Assembly: GCF_014202225.1 (NCBI RefSeq)
Contig: NZ_JACHGE010000003.1
Span: 335,121-399,120 of the forward strand
DNA: 64,000 nt
Source: Algibacter amylolyticus
GTDB taxonomy: Bacteria; Bacteroidota; Bacteroidia; Flavobacteriales; Flavobacteriaceae
Reading direction: 5' to 3'
Part shown: positions 55,063 to 63,883 of the stretch, in pieces
How positions within the stretch are numbered: the first letter of the stretch is position 1
Layout of the letters: every line of letters starts with the position of its first letter
Position numbers and translations under genes: made by a program
Notes under the pieces: model-generated
What the model was told of the DNA's origin: nothing
Databases searched by the model: none
Seen by the model: the letters and a program-made list of their open reading frames with translations, nothing else

Positions 55063-55617
55063 ATGAGACACTCAAAATTAGTACCAGAAGTAAATGCGGG
55101 ATCTATGGCAGATATTGCATTTTTATTACTCATCTTTTTTCTAGTAACCGCTACGATATCTTCCGATGAAGGTATAAACCGAGTCCTTCCAAAAGACTGT
55201 CCTACCAACGATTGTGGTGGTATTATTGCCGAACGAAATATTTTAAGAATTGCCATTAATAGTACTGATGATATTCTAATTGAAGATGAACTCGTAACCT
55301 TATCTGAAATTAAAGAGATTGTTAAAAACTTTGCGGATAATAATGGTGATGCGAGTTGTAATTATTGCCATGGTAATAAAGCATCGACTGCTTCAGATAA
55401 CCCTAACAAAGCCGTTATATCCTTACAAAACAGCAAGCAAACAACTTACAAAACCTTTGTTGCTGTGCAAAATGAATTAACAAAAGCCTATTATGAACTA
55501 AGACAAGGATACAGCTTAAATGTGTTAGGAAAACCTGCTGTAAATTTAACAACAGCTGAAGAAAACCAAGTGAAAAAGGCTTATCCTTTTATTATTTCGG
55601 AAGCTGAAACGAAATAA
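55063..55617 (+). CDS. exbD: ExbD/TolR-family protein, no ExbB adjacent
   Basis: 184 residues. N-terminal cytosolic stretch, one membrane helix (15-32, SMADIAFLLLIFFLVTATI) with the conserved Asp17 that works in proton-driven motion, and a periplasmic domain ending near residue 180. The periplasmic part has four Cys, as C46-x4-C51 (DCPTNDC) and C99-x2-C102 (CNYC), not usual in ExbD. ExbD acts with ExbB to power TonB; neither ExbB nor TonB is near. The gene is followed by a terminator and is monocistronic. Confidence 0.85.
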   Translation: MRHSKLVPEVNAGSMADIAFLLLIFFLVTATISSDEGINRVLPKDCPTNDCGGIIAERNILRIAINSTDDILIEDELVTLSEIKEIVKNFADNNGDASCNYCHGNKASTASDNPNKAVISLQNSKQTTYKTFVAVQNELTKAYYELRQGYSLNVLGKPAVNLTTAEENQVKKAYPFIISEAETK

Positions 55618-55632
55618 ATTACAATTTTTAAG

Positions 55633-55675
55633 ATTGAGTTATTTTGGCGGCAAACTTAATAACTCAATTTTTTAT
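55633..55675. terminator. Bidirectional terminator between exbD and the 3D-domain gene
   Basis: ATTGAGTTATT (55633-55643) / AATAACTCAAT (55658-55668) with a 14-base loop, then T7 for the plus-strand gene; on the other side AAAAATTGT gives an AT tail for the minus-strand gene ending at 55679. Confidence 0.8.
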
Positions 55676-55678
55676 GCT

Positions 55679-56098
55679 TTAAAGCTTAAGAATACCATAT
55701 TCAATTTTCACTTTTTTTCTTCCCCAGGTTTTAGCGGCTTTAACATCTTCGCCCATATAAACATCAATTCTATTTCTCCATTTAGAGTGCATTTTATCCT
55801 TAACCCAATATACACCTTTAAGTCCTTCAATTTTTACTGGAGTATCCTGCTTTAATCCTAGTTTTAGTAAATCTCTAGAAACCGCAATATACTTTAGCCC
55901 TGGTTTTAAGCTATCTCCAAACGCCGTTATATGCGGATTCGAATTGGTTTGGTAAGCCAAAGAGTTATAAGCGGTAGCTGTAACTTGTAAAGGCTTCCAA
56001 ACATAGTTGTCTTCAATGGTTGGTTTAGACTTGCCACAGCTTAAAACTATAAAAACACAAATACAAATAAAGGTTTTTAAAATTATAGTTTTATTCAT
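55679..56098 (-). CDS. 3D-domain lipoprotein (RlpA/MltA-like beta-barrel)
   Basis: 139 residues. Lipoprotein signal with lipobox VLSC (Cys21). The mature part is a 3D-type double-psi barrel: QVTATAYNSLAYQTN, IAVSRDLLKLGLKQDTPVKI, VKDKMHSKWRNRIDVYMGED with the trio of acidic residues. Such domains cleave or bind peptidoglycan glycan strands. It begins 14 bases after the E1 stop and is likely cotranscribed with it, an unusual pairing. Confidence 0.88.
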   Translation of the reverse strand: MNKTIILKTFICICVFIVLSCGKSKPTIEDNYVWKPLQVTATAYNSLAYQTNSNPHITAFGDSLKPGLKYIAVSRDLLKLGLKQDTPVKIEGLKGVYWVKDKMHSKWRNRIDVYMGEDVKAAKTWGRKKVKIEYGILKL

Positions 56099-56112
56099 CC
56101 TAAAGGTAATAC

Positions 56113-58116
56113 TTAATACGCTAATAACGTTTTTAAAGCCGTTTCAAACCTGTTTTTAGGCAAATATTGCTGCTCTAACTGAGCGGCAAAAGGAATTGGA
56201 GTTTCTAAGCTAGCAACCCGCATTACGGGCGCATCTAAATATTTAAAACATTGCTCCATAATATTGGCCGAAATATCACTCGCAATACCACCAAAAAGTG
56301 AGTCTTCTTGCAAAATAATAGCTTTTCCAGTTTTTTTAACCGATGCATAAATACACTCTAAATCTAAGGGGTGAAGGGTTCTTAAATCTATAACATCTGC
56401 CGAAATATCGGGGTTGTTATCTAAAGTTTCTAATACCCAATGCACTGCAGCTCCGTAGGACACTATAGTAACATCGTTTCCAGCTTTTATAACCGAAGCC
56501 TTACCAAAAGGCAAAGTATAATAATCCGTAGGTACCTCTTGACGAATACTACGATATAACGCTTTATGCTCAAAAAACAATACAGGATTTGGGTCGTTAA
56601 TAGCTTGATTTAATAAGCCTTTAGCATCATAAGGAAATGCTGGATAAACCACTTTTAAACCTGGCGTTTTGGTAAACCAAGCCTCATTGGTTTGCGAGTG
56701 AAACGGTCCTGCAGCCACACCTCCACCACAAGGCATTCTAATTACTACATCGGCATTTTGTTTCCATCTGTAATACGAATTCGCCAAATAATTAACAACA
56801 GGGTTAAAGCCAGAGCTTGCAAAATCGGCAAACTGCATTTCTACCACACTCTTAATTCCGGCAATAGATAAGCCCATAGCAGTTTCAATTATAGCCGATT
56901 CGCAAATAGGTGTATTGCGCACGCGCTCCTTTCCAAATTGATCTATAAATCCTTCGGTAATTTTAAAAGCCCCTCCATATTCTGCAATATCCTGCCCCAT
57001 AATCACTAGGTCTTCATGCTGTATCATGCTTTCCTTTAAACTACTTGAAATGGCATCAATAAACCGAATCTCTTCAGGTTTCGATTTACTATTAACACCT
57101 TCATTTTTAAATAATTGAAAAACACCACTTAACTCTTCACTTTCATTAGGTTTTATATCTTCTTCTTCATTAGCGACCTTTAAATGCTCATTAATTTCTT
57201 TGTTAATTTCAGCTTTAAAATCTGCTTCAAGTTCTTCTGTTAAAATAGTTTCTGCTTTTAAAAACGCTTCAAAATTTAAAAGCGGATCTTTAGTTGTCCA
57301 CGACGTAATAAGTTCCTCCGGTACGTATTTAGTGCCACTGGCTTCTTCATGTCCGCGTATTCTAAAAGTTTTAAATTCTACCAAAATAGGTCTAGGGTTT
57401 CTTCTTATATCTTCGGCAAGAGCATTTACCTTGGTATAAACTTCAATAATATTATTACCATCTATAATATGCGATTCTATACCATAGCCTAAGCCTCTAT
57501 CTGCCAGATCCCTACAATTATATTGCTCATGTGTTGGCGTAGATAAACCATAACCATTGTTTTCTATACAGAATAAAACAGGTAATTGCCAAACAGATGC
57601 CACGTTTAAAGCTTCATGAAAATCACCTTCACTTGTACCACCTTCACCGGTAAAAACAGCTGTAACCTGATTTTTGTTTTTTAATTTTGAAGCTAAAGCA
57701 ATACCATCGGCAACTCCCAATTGAGGACCTAAATGTGAAATCATTCCAACAATTTTATATTGCTGCGTACCAAAATGAAATGATCTATCTCTGCCCTTAG
57801 TAAAGCCCGAAGCTTTCCCTTGCCATTGTGCAAATAATCTGTATAACGGGATTTTTCTGGTGGTAAAAACACCTAAATTTCTATGCATAGGTAAAATATA
57901 TTCATCACTATGCATAGCCATAGTAACGCCAACCGAAATAGCTTCTTGTCCAATACCCGAAAACCATTTACTAATTTTTCCTTGACGCAACAAAACAAGC
58001 ATCTTCTCTTCTATTAGTCTTGGTTTCAGCATATTCCTGTATAAGGACAATAATAGCGTTTCGTCTAAATTATTTATAGAATAGTTAAAGTTTACTGAAG
58101 AATTTGTTGGTTTCAT
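56113..58116 (-). CDS. Fused E1 alpha/beta subunit of a 2-oxoacid dehydrogenase
   Basis: 667 residues. Residues 1-320 form the alpha part: RPRLIEEKMLVLLRQGKIS, MHRNLGVFTTR, thiamine diphosphate motif GEGG (157-160) with NN (186-187). Residues about 345-667 form the beta part: EIRFIDAISSSLKESM, GAFKITEGFIDQFG, VRNTPICESAIIETAMGL and LRTLHPLDLE. Branched-chain 2-oxoacid or acetoin-type E1 is most likely; the fused form is common in Bacteroidota. No E2 or E3 gene adjoins. It has a promoter at 58139-58172 and continues into the 3D lipoprotein gene. Confidence 0.9.
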   Translation of the reverse strand: MKPTNSSVNFNYSINNLDETLLLSLYRNMLKPRLIEEKMLVLLRQGKISKWFSGIGQEAISVGVTMAMHSDEYILPMHRNLGVFTTRKIPLYRLFAQWQGKASGFTKGRDRSFHFGTQQYKIVGMISHLGPQLGVADGIALASKLKNKNQVTAVFTGEGGTSEGDFHEALNVASVWQLPVLFCIENNGYGLSTPTHEQYNCRDLADRGLGYGIESHIIDGNNIIEVYTKVNALAEDIRRNPRPILVEFKTFRIRGHEEASGTKYVPEELITSWTTKDPLLNFEAFLKAETILTEELEADFKAEINKEINEHLKVANEEEDIKPNESEELSGVFQLFKNEGVNSKSKPEEIRFIDAISSSLKESMIQHEDLVIMGQDIAEYGGAFKITEGFIDQFGKERVRNTPICESAIIETAMGLSIAGIKSVVEMQFADFASSGFNPVVNYLANSYYRWKQNADVVIRMPCGGGVAAGPFHSQTNEAWFTKTPGLKVVYPAFPYDAKGLLNQAINDPNPVLFFEHKALYRSIRQEVPTDYYTLPFGKASVIKAGNDVTIVSYGAAVHWVLETLDNNPDISADVIDLRTLHPLDLECIYASVKKTGKAIILQEDSLFGGIASDISANIMEQCFKYLDAPVMRVASLETPIPFAAQLEQQYLPKNRFETALKTLLAY

Positions 58117-58138
58117 AATAAAATCCTTATTTCACTAT

Positions 58139-58172
58139 CAAATATAACATAAATAGAATGCATTATTAACAA
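58139..58172 (-). promoter_or_regulatory. Promoter of the E1 / 3D-lipoprotein operon
   Basis: Minus strand: TTTTTTG (-33, ending 58170), 23 bases, TATATTTG (58139-58146). It lies 23 bases before the ATG. Confidence 0.6.
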
Positions 58173-58214
58173 AAAATGCCTATTACACAGTACAATTAAC
58201 TTTGAATGTTTTTG

Positions 58215-58222
58215 TACATTTG
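58215..58222 (+). promoter_or_regulatory. -7 box of the oxygenase gene
   Basis: TACATTTG, 27 bases before the ATG at 58250; divergent to the E1 promoter. It argues for the 58250 start, since the in-frame start at 58202 lies upstream of it. Confidence 0.55.
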
Positions 58223-58249
58223 TTGTATTCACACCATAAAATAACAGCA

Positions 58250-59197
58250 ATGAATATCATACCAAGTGTTAATTTAAAGGACTTTCTATCTGATGATCCT
58301 GCTAGAAAACAAAAGTTTGTTGAAGCCATAGGTAAGGCTTATGAAGATATTGGTTTTGTAGCACTTAAAGGTCATTTTTTAGATGAAGCTTTAGTTGATA
58401 ATCTATATAAAGAAATTAAAAGCTTTTTTAGTTTACCAACCGAAACTAAACAGAAATACGAAATACCAGGTATTGGTGGCCAGCGTGGTTATGTTTCCTT
58501 TGGTAAAGAAAGTGCAAAAGGTAAAAAAGAAGGTGATTTAAAGGAATTTTGGCATTTTGGACAATACGTTGATGACAATGATGCATTAAAAGCAGAATAC
58601 CCAGAAAATGTTACGGTTAATGAACTTGCTGACTTTAACAAAATTGGCAAAGAAGCGTACCAAATGCTAGAAAAAACAGCAAAGTATGTATTACGTGCTT
58701 TAGCATTGCATTTGGATTTAGAAGAAACCTATTTTGATAATTATATCCATAATGGCAACTCTATTTTAAGACCCATACACTACCCACCTATAACAGAAGA
58801 ACCTAAAGAAGCTGTTAGAGCTGCCGCCCATGGCGATATTAATTTAATAACCCTTTTAATGGGCGCTCAAGGTCGTGGCTTACAAGTACAAAACCACAAT
58901 GGCGAATGGGTAGATGCTATTGCCGAACCAGACGAGTTAATGATTAATGTTGGCGACATGCTATCTAGACACACCAATAATAAGTTAAAATCGACTATAC
59001 ATCGTGTAATTAACCCGCCTAAAGAACTTTGGGGTACTTCACGCTATTCTATTCCATTTTTTATGCACCCGATTAGCGAAATGAAATTAGATGTTTTAGA
59101 AGGCTGTATTGATGAAAACAACCCAAAACAATTTGATGATATTACCGCTGGCGAATTTTTAAACGAACGCTTAATAGAATTAGGACTAAAGAAATAA
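58250..59197 (+). CDS. 2-oxoglutarate/Fe(II) oxygenase, isopenicillin N synthase family
   Basis: ATG 58250 gives 315 residues (MNIIPSVNLKDFLSDDPARK). The N-terminal DIOX_N part (SVNLKDF, YEDIGFVAL) is followed by the 2OG-FeII domain: iron ligands H194 and D196 in AAHGDINLITLL, distal H251 in KSTIHRVINP, and 2-oxoglutarate-binding RYS (R265, S267) in TSRYSIPFF. All catalytic residues are present, but the substrate is unknown; distant relatives include plant oxygenases. Independent gene with its own promoter. Confidence 0.92.
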   Translation: MNIIPSVNLKDFLSDDPARKQKFVEAIGKAYEDIGFVALKGHFLDEALVDNLYKEIKSFFSLPTETKQKYEIPGIGGQRGYVSFGKESAKGKKEGDLKEFWHFGQYVDDNDALKAEYPENVTVNELADFNKIGKEAYQMLEKTAKYVLRALALHLDLEETYFDNYIHNGNSILRPIHYPPITEEPKEAVRAAAHGDINLITLLMGAQGRGLQVQNHNGEWVDAIAEPDELMINVGDMLSRHTNNKLKSTIHRVINPPKELWGTSRYSIPFFMHPISEMKLDVLEGCIDENNPKQFDDITAGEFLNERLIELGLKK

Positions 59198-59212
59198 AAT
59201 GAAAGCTCTACC

Positions 59213-59333
59213 TAGCCTTCCCAAAGGGGATGGAATAACTAGTGAAGAAAATAAAAATTAATAATTAGTTAACAATTAAAACATCAAATACCCCATTTGA
59301 GTTTCTCCCTTTTGGGGAGATTAAGAGGGGCTA
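59213..59333. repeat. Two quasi-palindromic GC-rich spacers before the SUI1 gene
   Basis: CTTCCCAAAGGGGATGG (about 59217-59233) and CTCCCTTTTGGGGAG (59306-59320, followed by ATTAAGAGGGG) resemble the short dispersed hairpin repeats scattered in flavobacterial intergenic DNA. Between them is AT-rich DNA. Confidence 0.55.
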
Positions 59334-59335
59334 AC

Positions 59336-59665
59336 ATGGATTTACAAGATCAACTTAAAAATTTATTTCCAGAGCATGTTGAAGAGGAAACACCTTCTGA
59401 AACCAATGATTCTGAAAACATTTGGATGCAAGACGACCCGATACTTTGCAAGTACGAAAAGCGCAAAGGCAAACCAATAACCATACTTGAAGGTTATACA
59501 GGAGCAACCGAAGATTTTAAAATATTGGCAAAAGAAATTAAAACAAAACTTAGTGTAGGTGGCAGTTTTAAAGATGATAAAATTATTATTCAAGGGGATT
59601 ATCGCGATAAAATAATGCAAATGCTAAAGGATAAAGGTTTTAATGTAAAACGTGTAGGCGGCTAA
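59336..59665 (+). CDS. SUI1/YciH-like translation initiation factor
   Basis: 109 residues from ATG 59336; the in-frame start at 59297 falls within the dispersed repeat and is rejected. An acidic N-terminus precedes the SUI1 domain (about 35-109): KRKGKPITILEGYTG, DFKILAKEIKTKLSVGGS and IIIQGDYRDKIMQMLKDKGF, ending VKRVGG. Bacterial YciH/SUI1 proteins affect start-codon choice or bind ribosomes. First gene of a four-gene run with gaps of 3, -11 and 3 bases. Confidence 0.9.
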   Translation: MDLQDQLKNLFPEHVEEETPSETNDSENIWMQDDPILCKYEKRKGKPITILEGYTGATEDFKILAKEIKTKLSVGGSFKDDKIIIQGDYRDKIMQMLKDKGFNVKRVGG

Positions 59666-59668
59666 AAC

Positions 59669-60613
59669 ATGAACAAATATCCACTGCATATTACAAACGG
59701 AGATCATCTTAATAAATATTTAAATGAACTCGAAATTGTAGGCGAAAAATTGGTTTGGCAAGAAATGCTATGTGAAGGTCCAACTAAGGAAGCCATCCAC
59801 AGTCAAGAGCATATTGAACTAAGACGCCAGTTTTTTAACGATTTTTATAATGTTGAATTGGACCTAGAACAGGTTGATTTCGTTCTAAACGAGCAACTTG
59901 CTAATACAGAACGCTATTCTGAAATTGTACTGTGGTTTGAATATGACTTATTTTGCCATATAAACATGATTGCTGTAATTAGTTTACTGCAGTATAAAAA
60001 AATAGATCTTCCTATTTATTTGGTTTGTAGCGGGCGTGTTCCAGGAAGTAAAACTTTAAAAGCGTTAACCGAACTTAATACCGAACAACTTCTAGATCAT
60101 TATAAAAATAAAATAGCTTTAAACAAAAGTGACATTGATATAGCAACCACAGTTTGGGGTATTTACTGCGGAAAAGATCATAATTTATTAAAGCCTTTTA
60201 TTGTTAAAAATTCATCGTTTAAATATTTAACAAATTGCTTAAAAGCACATTTAAAACGTTTTCCAGATTCTGTTGATGGTTTAAACACCCTAGAACGAAA
60301 CATTCTAGAAATTGTGAGAGATAACACCATAAAATCAAAACACCATCTTTTAGGTTATGCTTTAAACTACCAAGGGTACTACGGCTTTGGCGATATGCAA
60401 CTTAAACGTTTAATAGATAAATTAAGTGTTTTTTACACCGAAGAAAACGATGCTTTAGTTTTAAATAGAACAGGTCATGAAACGCTTATTGGCCAATATA
60501 ATTCTTCATATAAAATTGATAGTAATATGTGTTTTGGCGGCGTAAATAAATACGAATATCAATTCAGTAAAAAACTAAATAAACTAGTTAAAACAATTAC
60601 TAATGTCGATTAA
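59669..60613 (+). CDS. DUF1835-domain protein
   Basis: 314 residues. The N-terminal domain, LHITNGDHLNKYLNELEIVGEKLVW then ILCEGP-like MLCEGPTKE and LWFEYDLFCHINMIAVISLL, is DUF1835; a C-terminal winged-helix-like domain follows (LERNILEIVRDNTIKSKHHLLG, FGDMQLKRLIDKLSVFY). Function unknown. It starts three bases after the SUI1 gene and overlaps the phosphorylase gene by 11, implying coupled expression. Confidence 0.85.
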   Translation: MNKYPLHITNGDHLNKYLNELEIVGEKLVWQEMLCEGPTKEAIHSQEHIELRRQFFNDFYNVELDLEQVDFVLNEQLANTERYSEIVLWFEYDLFCHINMIAVISLLQYKKIDLPIYLVCSGRVPGSKTLKALTELNTEQLLDHYKNKIALNKSDIDIATTVWGIYCGKDHNLLKPFIVKNSSFKYLTNCLKAHLKRFPDSVDGLNTLERNILEIVRDNTIKSKHHLLGYALNYQGYYGFGDMQLKRLIDKLSVFYTEENDALVLNRTGHETLIGQYNSSYKIDSNMCFGGVNKYEYQFSKKLNKLVKTITNVD

Positions 60614-61481
60614 AGAATCAGAACTTATTTTAAATCCAGATGGTAGTATTTATCATTTAAATTTAAAACCAGAACACATTGCAGAGACCATAATTTTTGT
60701 AGGAGACCAAGATCGAGTTAGTAAAGTAACATCGCATTTTGATTCTATAGAATTTGAAACTCAAAAACGCGAATTTAAAACACAAACTGGTTACTATAAA
60801 GGCAAACGTATTACCGTAATGTCTACGGGAATAGGTCCCGATAATATAGATATTGTTTTAAATGAATTAGACGCCCTTGTCAACATAGATTTTAAAACAA
60901 GAAAAATAAAAGACACCCTTACAAGCTTAAATATCATAAGAATAGGTACTTCTGGATCTTTACAAAAAGACATTGATGTCGATTCGTTTTTAATAAGCAC
61001 ACATGCCCTAGATTTAAATGGCATGTTACAAGCTTATAAAACAGATACAATTAGAACTCCAGATCTTGAAGCCGCCTTTACCAAACAGACCAATTGGCAC
61101 CAAGACAAAGCAAGCCCTATTATAATTAAAGGGAGCGCAGATTTAGAAAAGCTGTTTCAAGCCAACCATATACATAAAGGATTAACAGCAACCGCTGGTG
61201 GGTTTTACGGACCACAAGGACGCGTATTACGTTTGGCCATTCAGGATGATAATCTAAACGGCAAAATGGACGCTTTTAATCATAATGGCATTAGAATTAC
61301 CAATCTAGAAATGGAAACCTCTGCAATTTATGGACTTTCAAGTCTCTTAGGTCATAAAGCCATTTCACTAAATGCCATTATAGCAAACAGAGCAATAGGT
61401 ACATTTAGCAAAGATTCTAATACCGTAATTACAAACTTAATTACTTACGCACTAAACAAAATTACAGATAAAACCGATTGA
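60603..61481 (+). CDS. Nucleoside phosphorylase (PNP/UDP family)
   Basis: 292 residues. Landmarks of the PNP_UDP_1 fold: ETIIFVGDQDRVSKVTSHF (phosphate site), VMSTGIGPDNIDIVLNELDAL, LNIIRIGTSGSLQ and ITNLEMETSAIYGLSSLLGHKAI with the Glu-Met-Glu that holds ribose. Closest in style to uridine phosphorylase, though longer; the substrate needs experiment. Coupled to the DUF1835 gene and followed after three bases by the solute-binding-like gene. Confidence 0.88.
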   Translation: MSIKESELILNPDGSIYHLNLKPEHIAETIIFVGDQDRVSKVTSHFDSIEFETQKREFKTQTGYYKGKRITVMSTGIGPDNIDIVLNELDALVNIDFKTRKIKDTLTSLNIIRIGTSGSLQKDIDVDSFLISTHALDLNGMLQAYKTDTIRTPDLEAAFTKQTNWHQDKASPIIIKGSADLEKLFQANHIHKGLTATAGGFYGPQGRVLRLAIQDDNLNGKMDAFNHNGIRITNLEMETSAIYGLSSLLGHKAISLNAIIANRAIGTFSKDSNTVITNLITYALNKITDKTD

Positions 61482-61484
61482 TTA

Positions 61485-62339
61485 ATGAAGAAAGTTAATA
61501 TTGGCGGTGTGCCAGAGCATTTTAATTTAGCTTGGTACTTAACGCTTAAAAATGGCGAATACAAAGACAAAAACATAAACCTACGTTGGCACGATTATTA
61601 CGGCGGAACAGGTGCCATGTGTAAAGCCCTTAGAGATGGCGATATTGATATTGCTGTTATTTTAACCGAAGGTATTATAAAAGATATTATAGATGGCAAC
61701 CCTAGTAAAATTGTGCAGACTTACGTGGAGACTCCACTAATTTGGGGTGTGCATGTGGCTCACAATTCAGACTACACAAACGTAGAAGATTTAAAAGGTA
61801 CTAAGGCTGCTATTAGCAGATATGGTTCTGGATCTCATTTAATGGCTTACATAAATGCCGAAAATCATAATTGGGATTTGGACCAAGATTTAGATTTTGA
61901 AGTTATAAAAAACCTTGATGGCGCAGTTGAAGGATTAACCGATGGACAAGCTGATTATTTTTTATGGGAAAAATTCACAACAAAGCCCATAGTAGATAAT
62001 GGTGTGTTTAGACGTATAGACAACTGCCCATCTCCTTGGCCATGTTTTGTTATAGCTGTTAGAAATGAATTTATTGAGAATAATAGTGAAGAGTTAAAAA
62101 CCATTTTAGACATTATTAATCAAACTACTTCAGATTTTAAAGACATTCCTAATATTGATAAAACCATTGCAAATCGTTACGAACAAAAATTAGAAGATGT
62201 GCAAGAATGGTTAGGACTTACGGAATGGTCGCAAACACTAATAGAAAAAGAAACCGTTATGAATGTTCAAAAAGAACTGTTTGCCTTAAATATTATTCCA
62301 GAAATTGTAGACTATGAAAAGCTAACGCATAAACTATAA
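61485..62339 (+). CDS. Cytosolic solute-binding-like protein (type II PBP fold)
   Basis: 284 residues and no signal peptide: the sequence starts MKKVNIGGVPEHFNLAWYL. It has the two-lobe PBP arrangement (WHDYYGGTGAMCKALRDGDI, LKGTKAAISRYGSGSHLMAY, LTDGQADYFLWEKF), most like NMT1/SsuA-type substrate-binding proteins. No ABC permease or ATPase gene is near, so it probably works as an enzyme or sensor in the cytosol. It shares the operon with a nucleoside phosphorylase. Menaquinone-pathway MqnA/MqnD proteins also have this fold, but their motifs were not found. Confidence 0.8.
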   Translation: MKKVNIGGVPEHFNLAWYLTLKNGEYKDKNINLRWHDYYGGTGAMCKALRDGDIDIAVILTEGIIKDIIDGNPSKIVQTYVETPLIWGVHVAHNSDYTNVEDLKGTKAAISRYGSGSHLMAYINAENHNWDLDQDLDFEVIKNLDGAVEGLTDGQADYFLWEKFTTKPIVDNGVFRRIDNCPSPWPCFVIAVRNEFIENNSEELKTILDIINQTTSDFKDIPNIDKTIANRYEQKLEDVQEWLGLTEWSQTLIEKETVMNVQKELFALNIIPEIVDYEKLTHKL

Positions 62340-62401
62340 CCCTACATTTATAATAAATGTTAATTAAAAATCAATTTAACATACAAAACTCAGGTATTTT
62401 C

Positions 62402-62409
62402 TATTTTTG
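62402..62409 (+). promoter_or_regulatory. -7 box of the TlpA-type lipoprotein gene
   Basis: TATTTTTG, 20 bases before the ATG at 62430; -33 element not recognised. Confidence 0.45.
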
Positions 62410-62429
62410 AATCCTGAAAACCTATAACA

Positions 62430-63812
62430 ATGAAAAAACTACTTTTAATAGCGCTTGCAATTAGCGTATTTAATTGCAAAAAAGAAATAAAAACTGCAAC
62501 CGAAAATCATGCGATTATTTCTGGAAAAATAACAAACAAGCAACCCGGAGAACTTACCATTAACAGCGAAGATCGTACTTTTTCAGCGCCTATAAAAGTT
62601 GCTGCAGATGGTACTTTTACTGATACTTTAAGCACAGACATAAAATCTTATGTATTGTATGACGGTAAAAATCCAGTGTTTTTAAATTTAGCTCCAGGCT
62701 TTAATTTAAATATAACTTACGATGCTACAAATTTTGATAATACTATTGCAATTTCGGGTAATGGCTCTAAAATAAACAACTATTTTGTAGCCAAAAGAAA
62801 AGCAGAAATGGAGCTTGCCAAAAAAAGTGCAGAAATTTTTGTACTTGACGAAGCTAGTTATAAAGCTAAAATGTTAGAGTTTAAAAACACCCAGAAGAAT
62901 ATTTTAAGTAATGCTAAAGATTTACCTTCAGATTTTATTTCAAAAGAAAAAAGAAGCATTAATTATGGCTATTTAAGCAGCCTTAGTAATTTTGAAAGAG
63001 CGCATCAATACTTTACAAAAAATAATGACTTTAAAGTTTCAGAAGACTTCTTAAATGATTTAGATGGTATGGATTTTTCAAATGCCGAAGATTTTGAGTT
63101 TTCTAGTCATTACAAAGGTATTGTTAACGATCATTATGCTAGTAAAGCTCGCGAATTACAAACTAAAGATTCTATTGCTTACGATTTAGCATTTCTTAAA
63201 ACCGTAAGTGCCGTAGAAAGTGAACCGATAAAAAACACTTTATTATTTGAGTTCGTAAACTTCAACCTAACGTATTCAAATGATGTAGATGCTTTATATA
63301 ACACTTTTTTAAAGAATTCTACTAACGAAAAAAACAACACTACTGTAACTGAAAAATACAACAAGCTTACTGCATTAAAAAAGGGGAAACCATCGCCTAA
63401 ATTTACTAATTACGAAAATCATTCTGGTGGTAAAACATCTTTAGAAGATTTAAAAGGAAAGTATGTTTATATCGATGTTTGGGCTACTTGGTGCGGACCT
63501 TGCATCCAACAAATACCACATTTACAAAAAATTGAAAAACAATATTTTGGTAAAAACATTGAGTTTGTAAGTATTTCTATTGATAAGGATAGAGATTACG
63601 AAAAATGGAAAACGATGGTGGTTGAAAAAGATTTAGGTGGCATTCAATTATTCGCAGATAGCGATTGGACTTCTGCTTTTATACAAGACTACCAAATTCA
63701 AGGTATTCCAAAATTTATTTTAGTGGACCCACAAGGCAATATTGTAGATGCTAATGCACCGAGACCTTCAAGCCCTCAGTTAATCGAATTGTTTAACGAG
63801 CTGAATATTTAA
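62430..63812 (+). CDS. TlpA-like thioredoxin-fold lipoprotein
   Basis: 460 residues. Lipoprotein signal with Cys16 (SVFNC), an N-terminal DUF4369-type beta domain (ISGKITNKQPGELTINSEDR), a helical central region with many Lys/Glu, and a C-terminal thioredoxin domain: WATWCGPC with redox Cys355 and Cys358, then VSISIDKDRDYEKW and the cis-Pro in YQIQGIPKFILVD. Bacteroidota use such proteins for disulfide reduction or oxidative protection in the envelope. Separate promoter; the stop lies just before a bidirectional terminator. Confidence 0.92.
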   Translation: MKKLLLIALAISVFNCKKEIKTATENHAIISGKITNKQPGELTINSEDRTFSAPIKVAADGTFTDTLSTDIKSYVLYDGKNPVFLNLAPGFNLNITYDATNFDNTIAISGNGSKINNYFVAKRKAEMELAKKSAEIFVLDEASYKAKMLEFKNTQKNILSNAKDLPSDFISKEKRSINYGYLSSLSNFERAHQYFTKNNDFKVSEDFLNDLDGMDFSNAEDFEFSSHYKGIVNDHYASKARELQTKDSIAYDLAFLKTVSAVESEPIKNTLLFEFVNFNLTYSNDVDALYNTFLKNSTNEKNNTTVTEKYNKLTALKKGKPSPKFTNYENHSGGKTSLEDLKGKYVYIDVWATWCGPCIQQIPHLQKIEKQYFGKNIEFVSISIDKDRDYEKWKTMVVEKDLGGIQLFADSDWTSAFIQDYQIQGIPKFILVDPQGNIVDANAPRPSSPQLIELFNELNI

Positions 63813-63828
63813 ACGCTAATTTCGTTAT

Positions 63829-63875
63829 AAAAAAAGCCCTCACTAAAGTTTAAAACTTTAGTGAGGGCTTTTTCT
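63829..63875. terminator. Bidirectional rho-independent terminator
   Basis: AAAAAGCCCTCACTAAAGTTT / AAACTTTAGTGAGGGCTTTTT form a perfect long stem over a very small loop (positions 63831-63873), with A- and T-runs on both sides. It serves the TlpA-like gene and the convergent gene entering from the right. Confidence 0.95.
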
Positions 63876-63883
63876 TTTTATAG

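Noticed and set aside
59297-59335. 13-residue upstream extension of the SUI1 protein
   Set aside because: These codons are read from a dispersed hairpin repeat, not a conserved N-terminus.
61485-62339. Menaquinone-pathway MqnA/MqnD (with the phosphorylase as MqnB)
   Set aside because: The fold is compatible, but the expected MqnA/MqnD motifs were not seen and Flavobacteriaceae normally use the classical menaquinone route.
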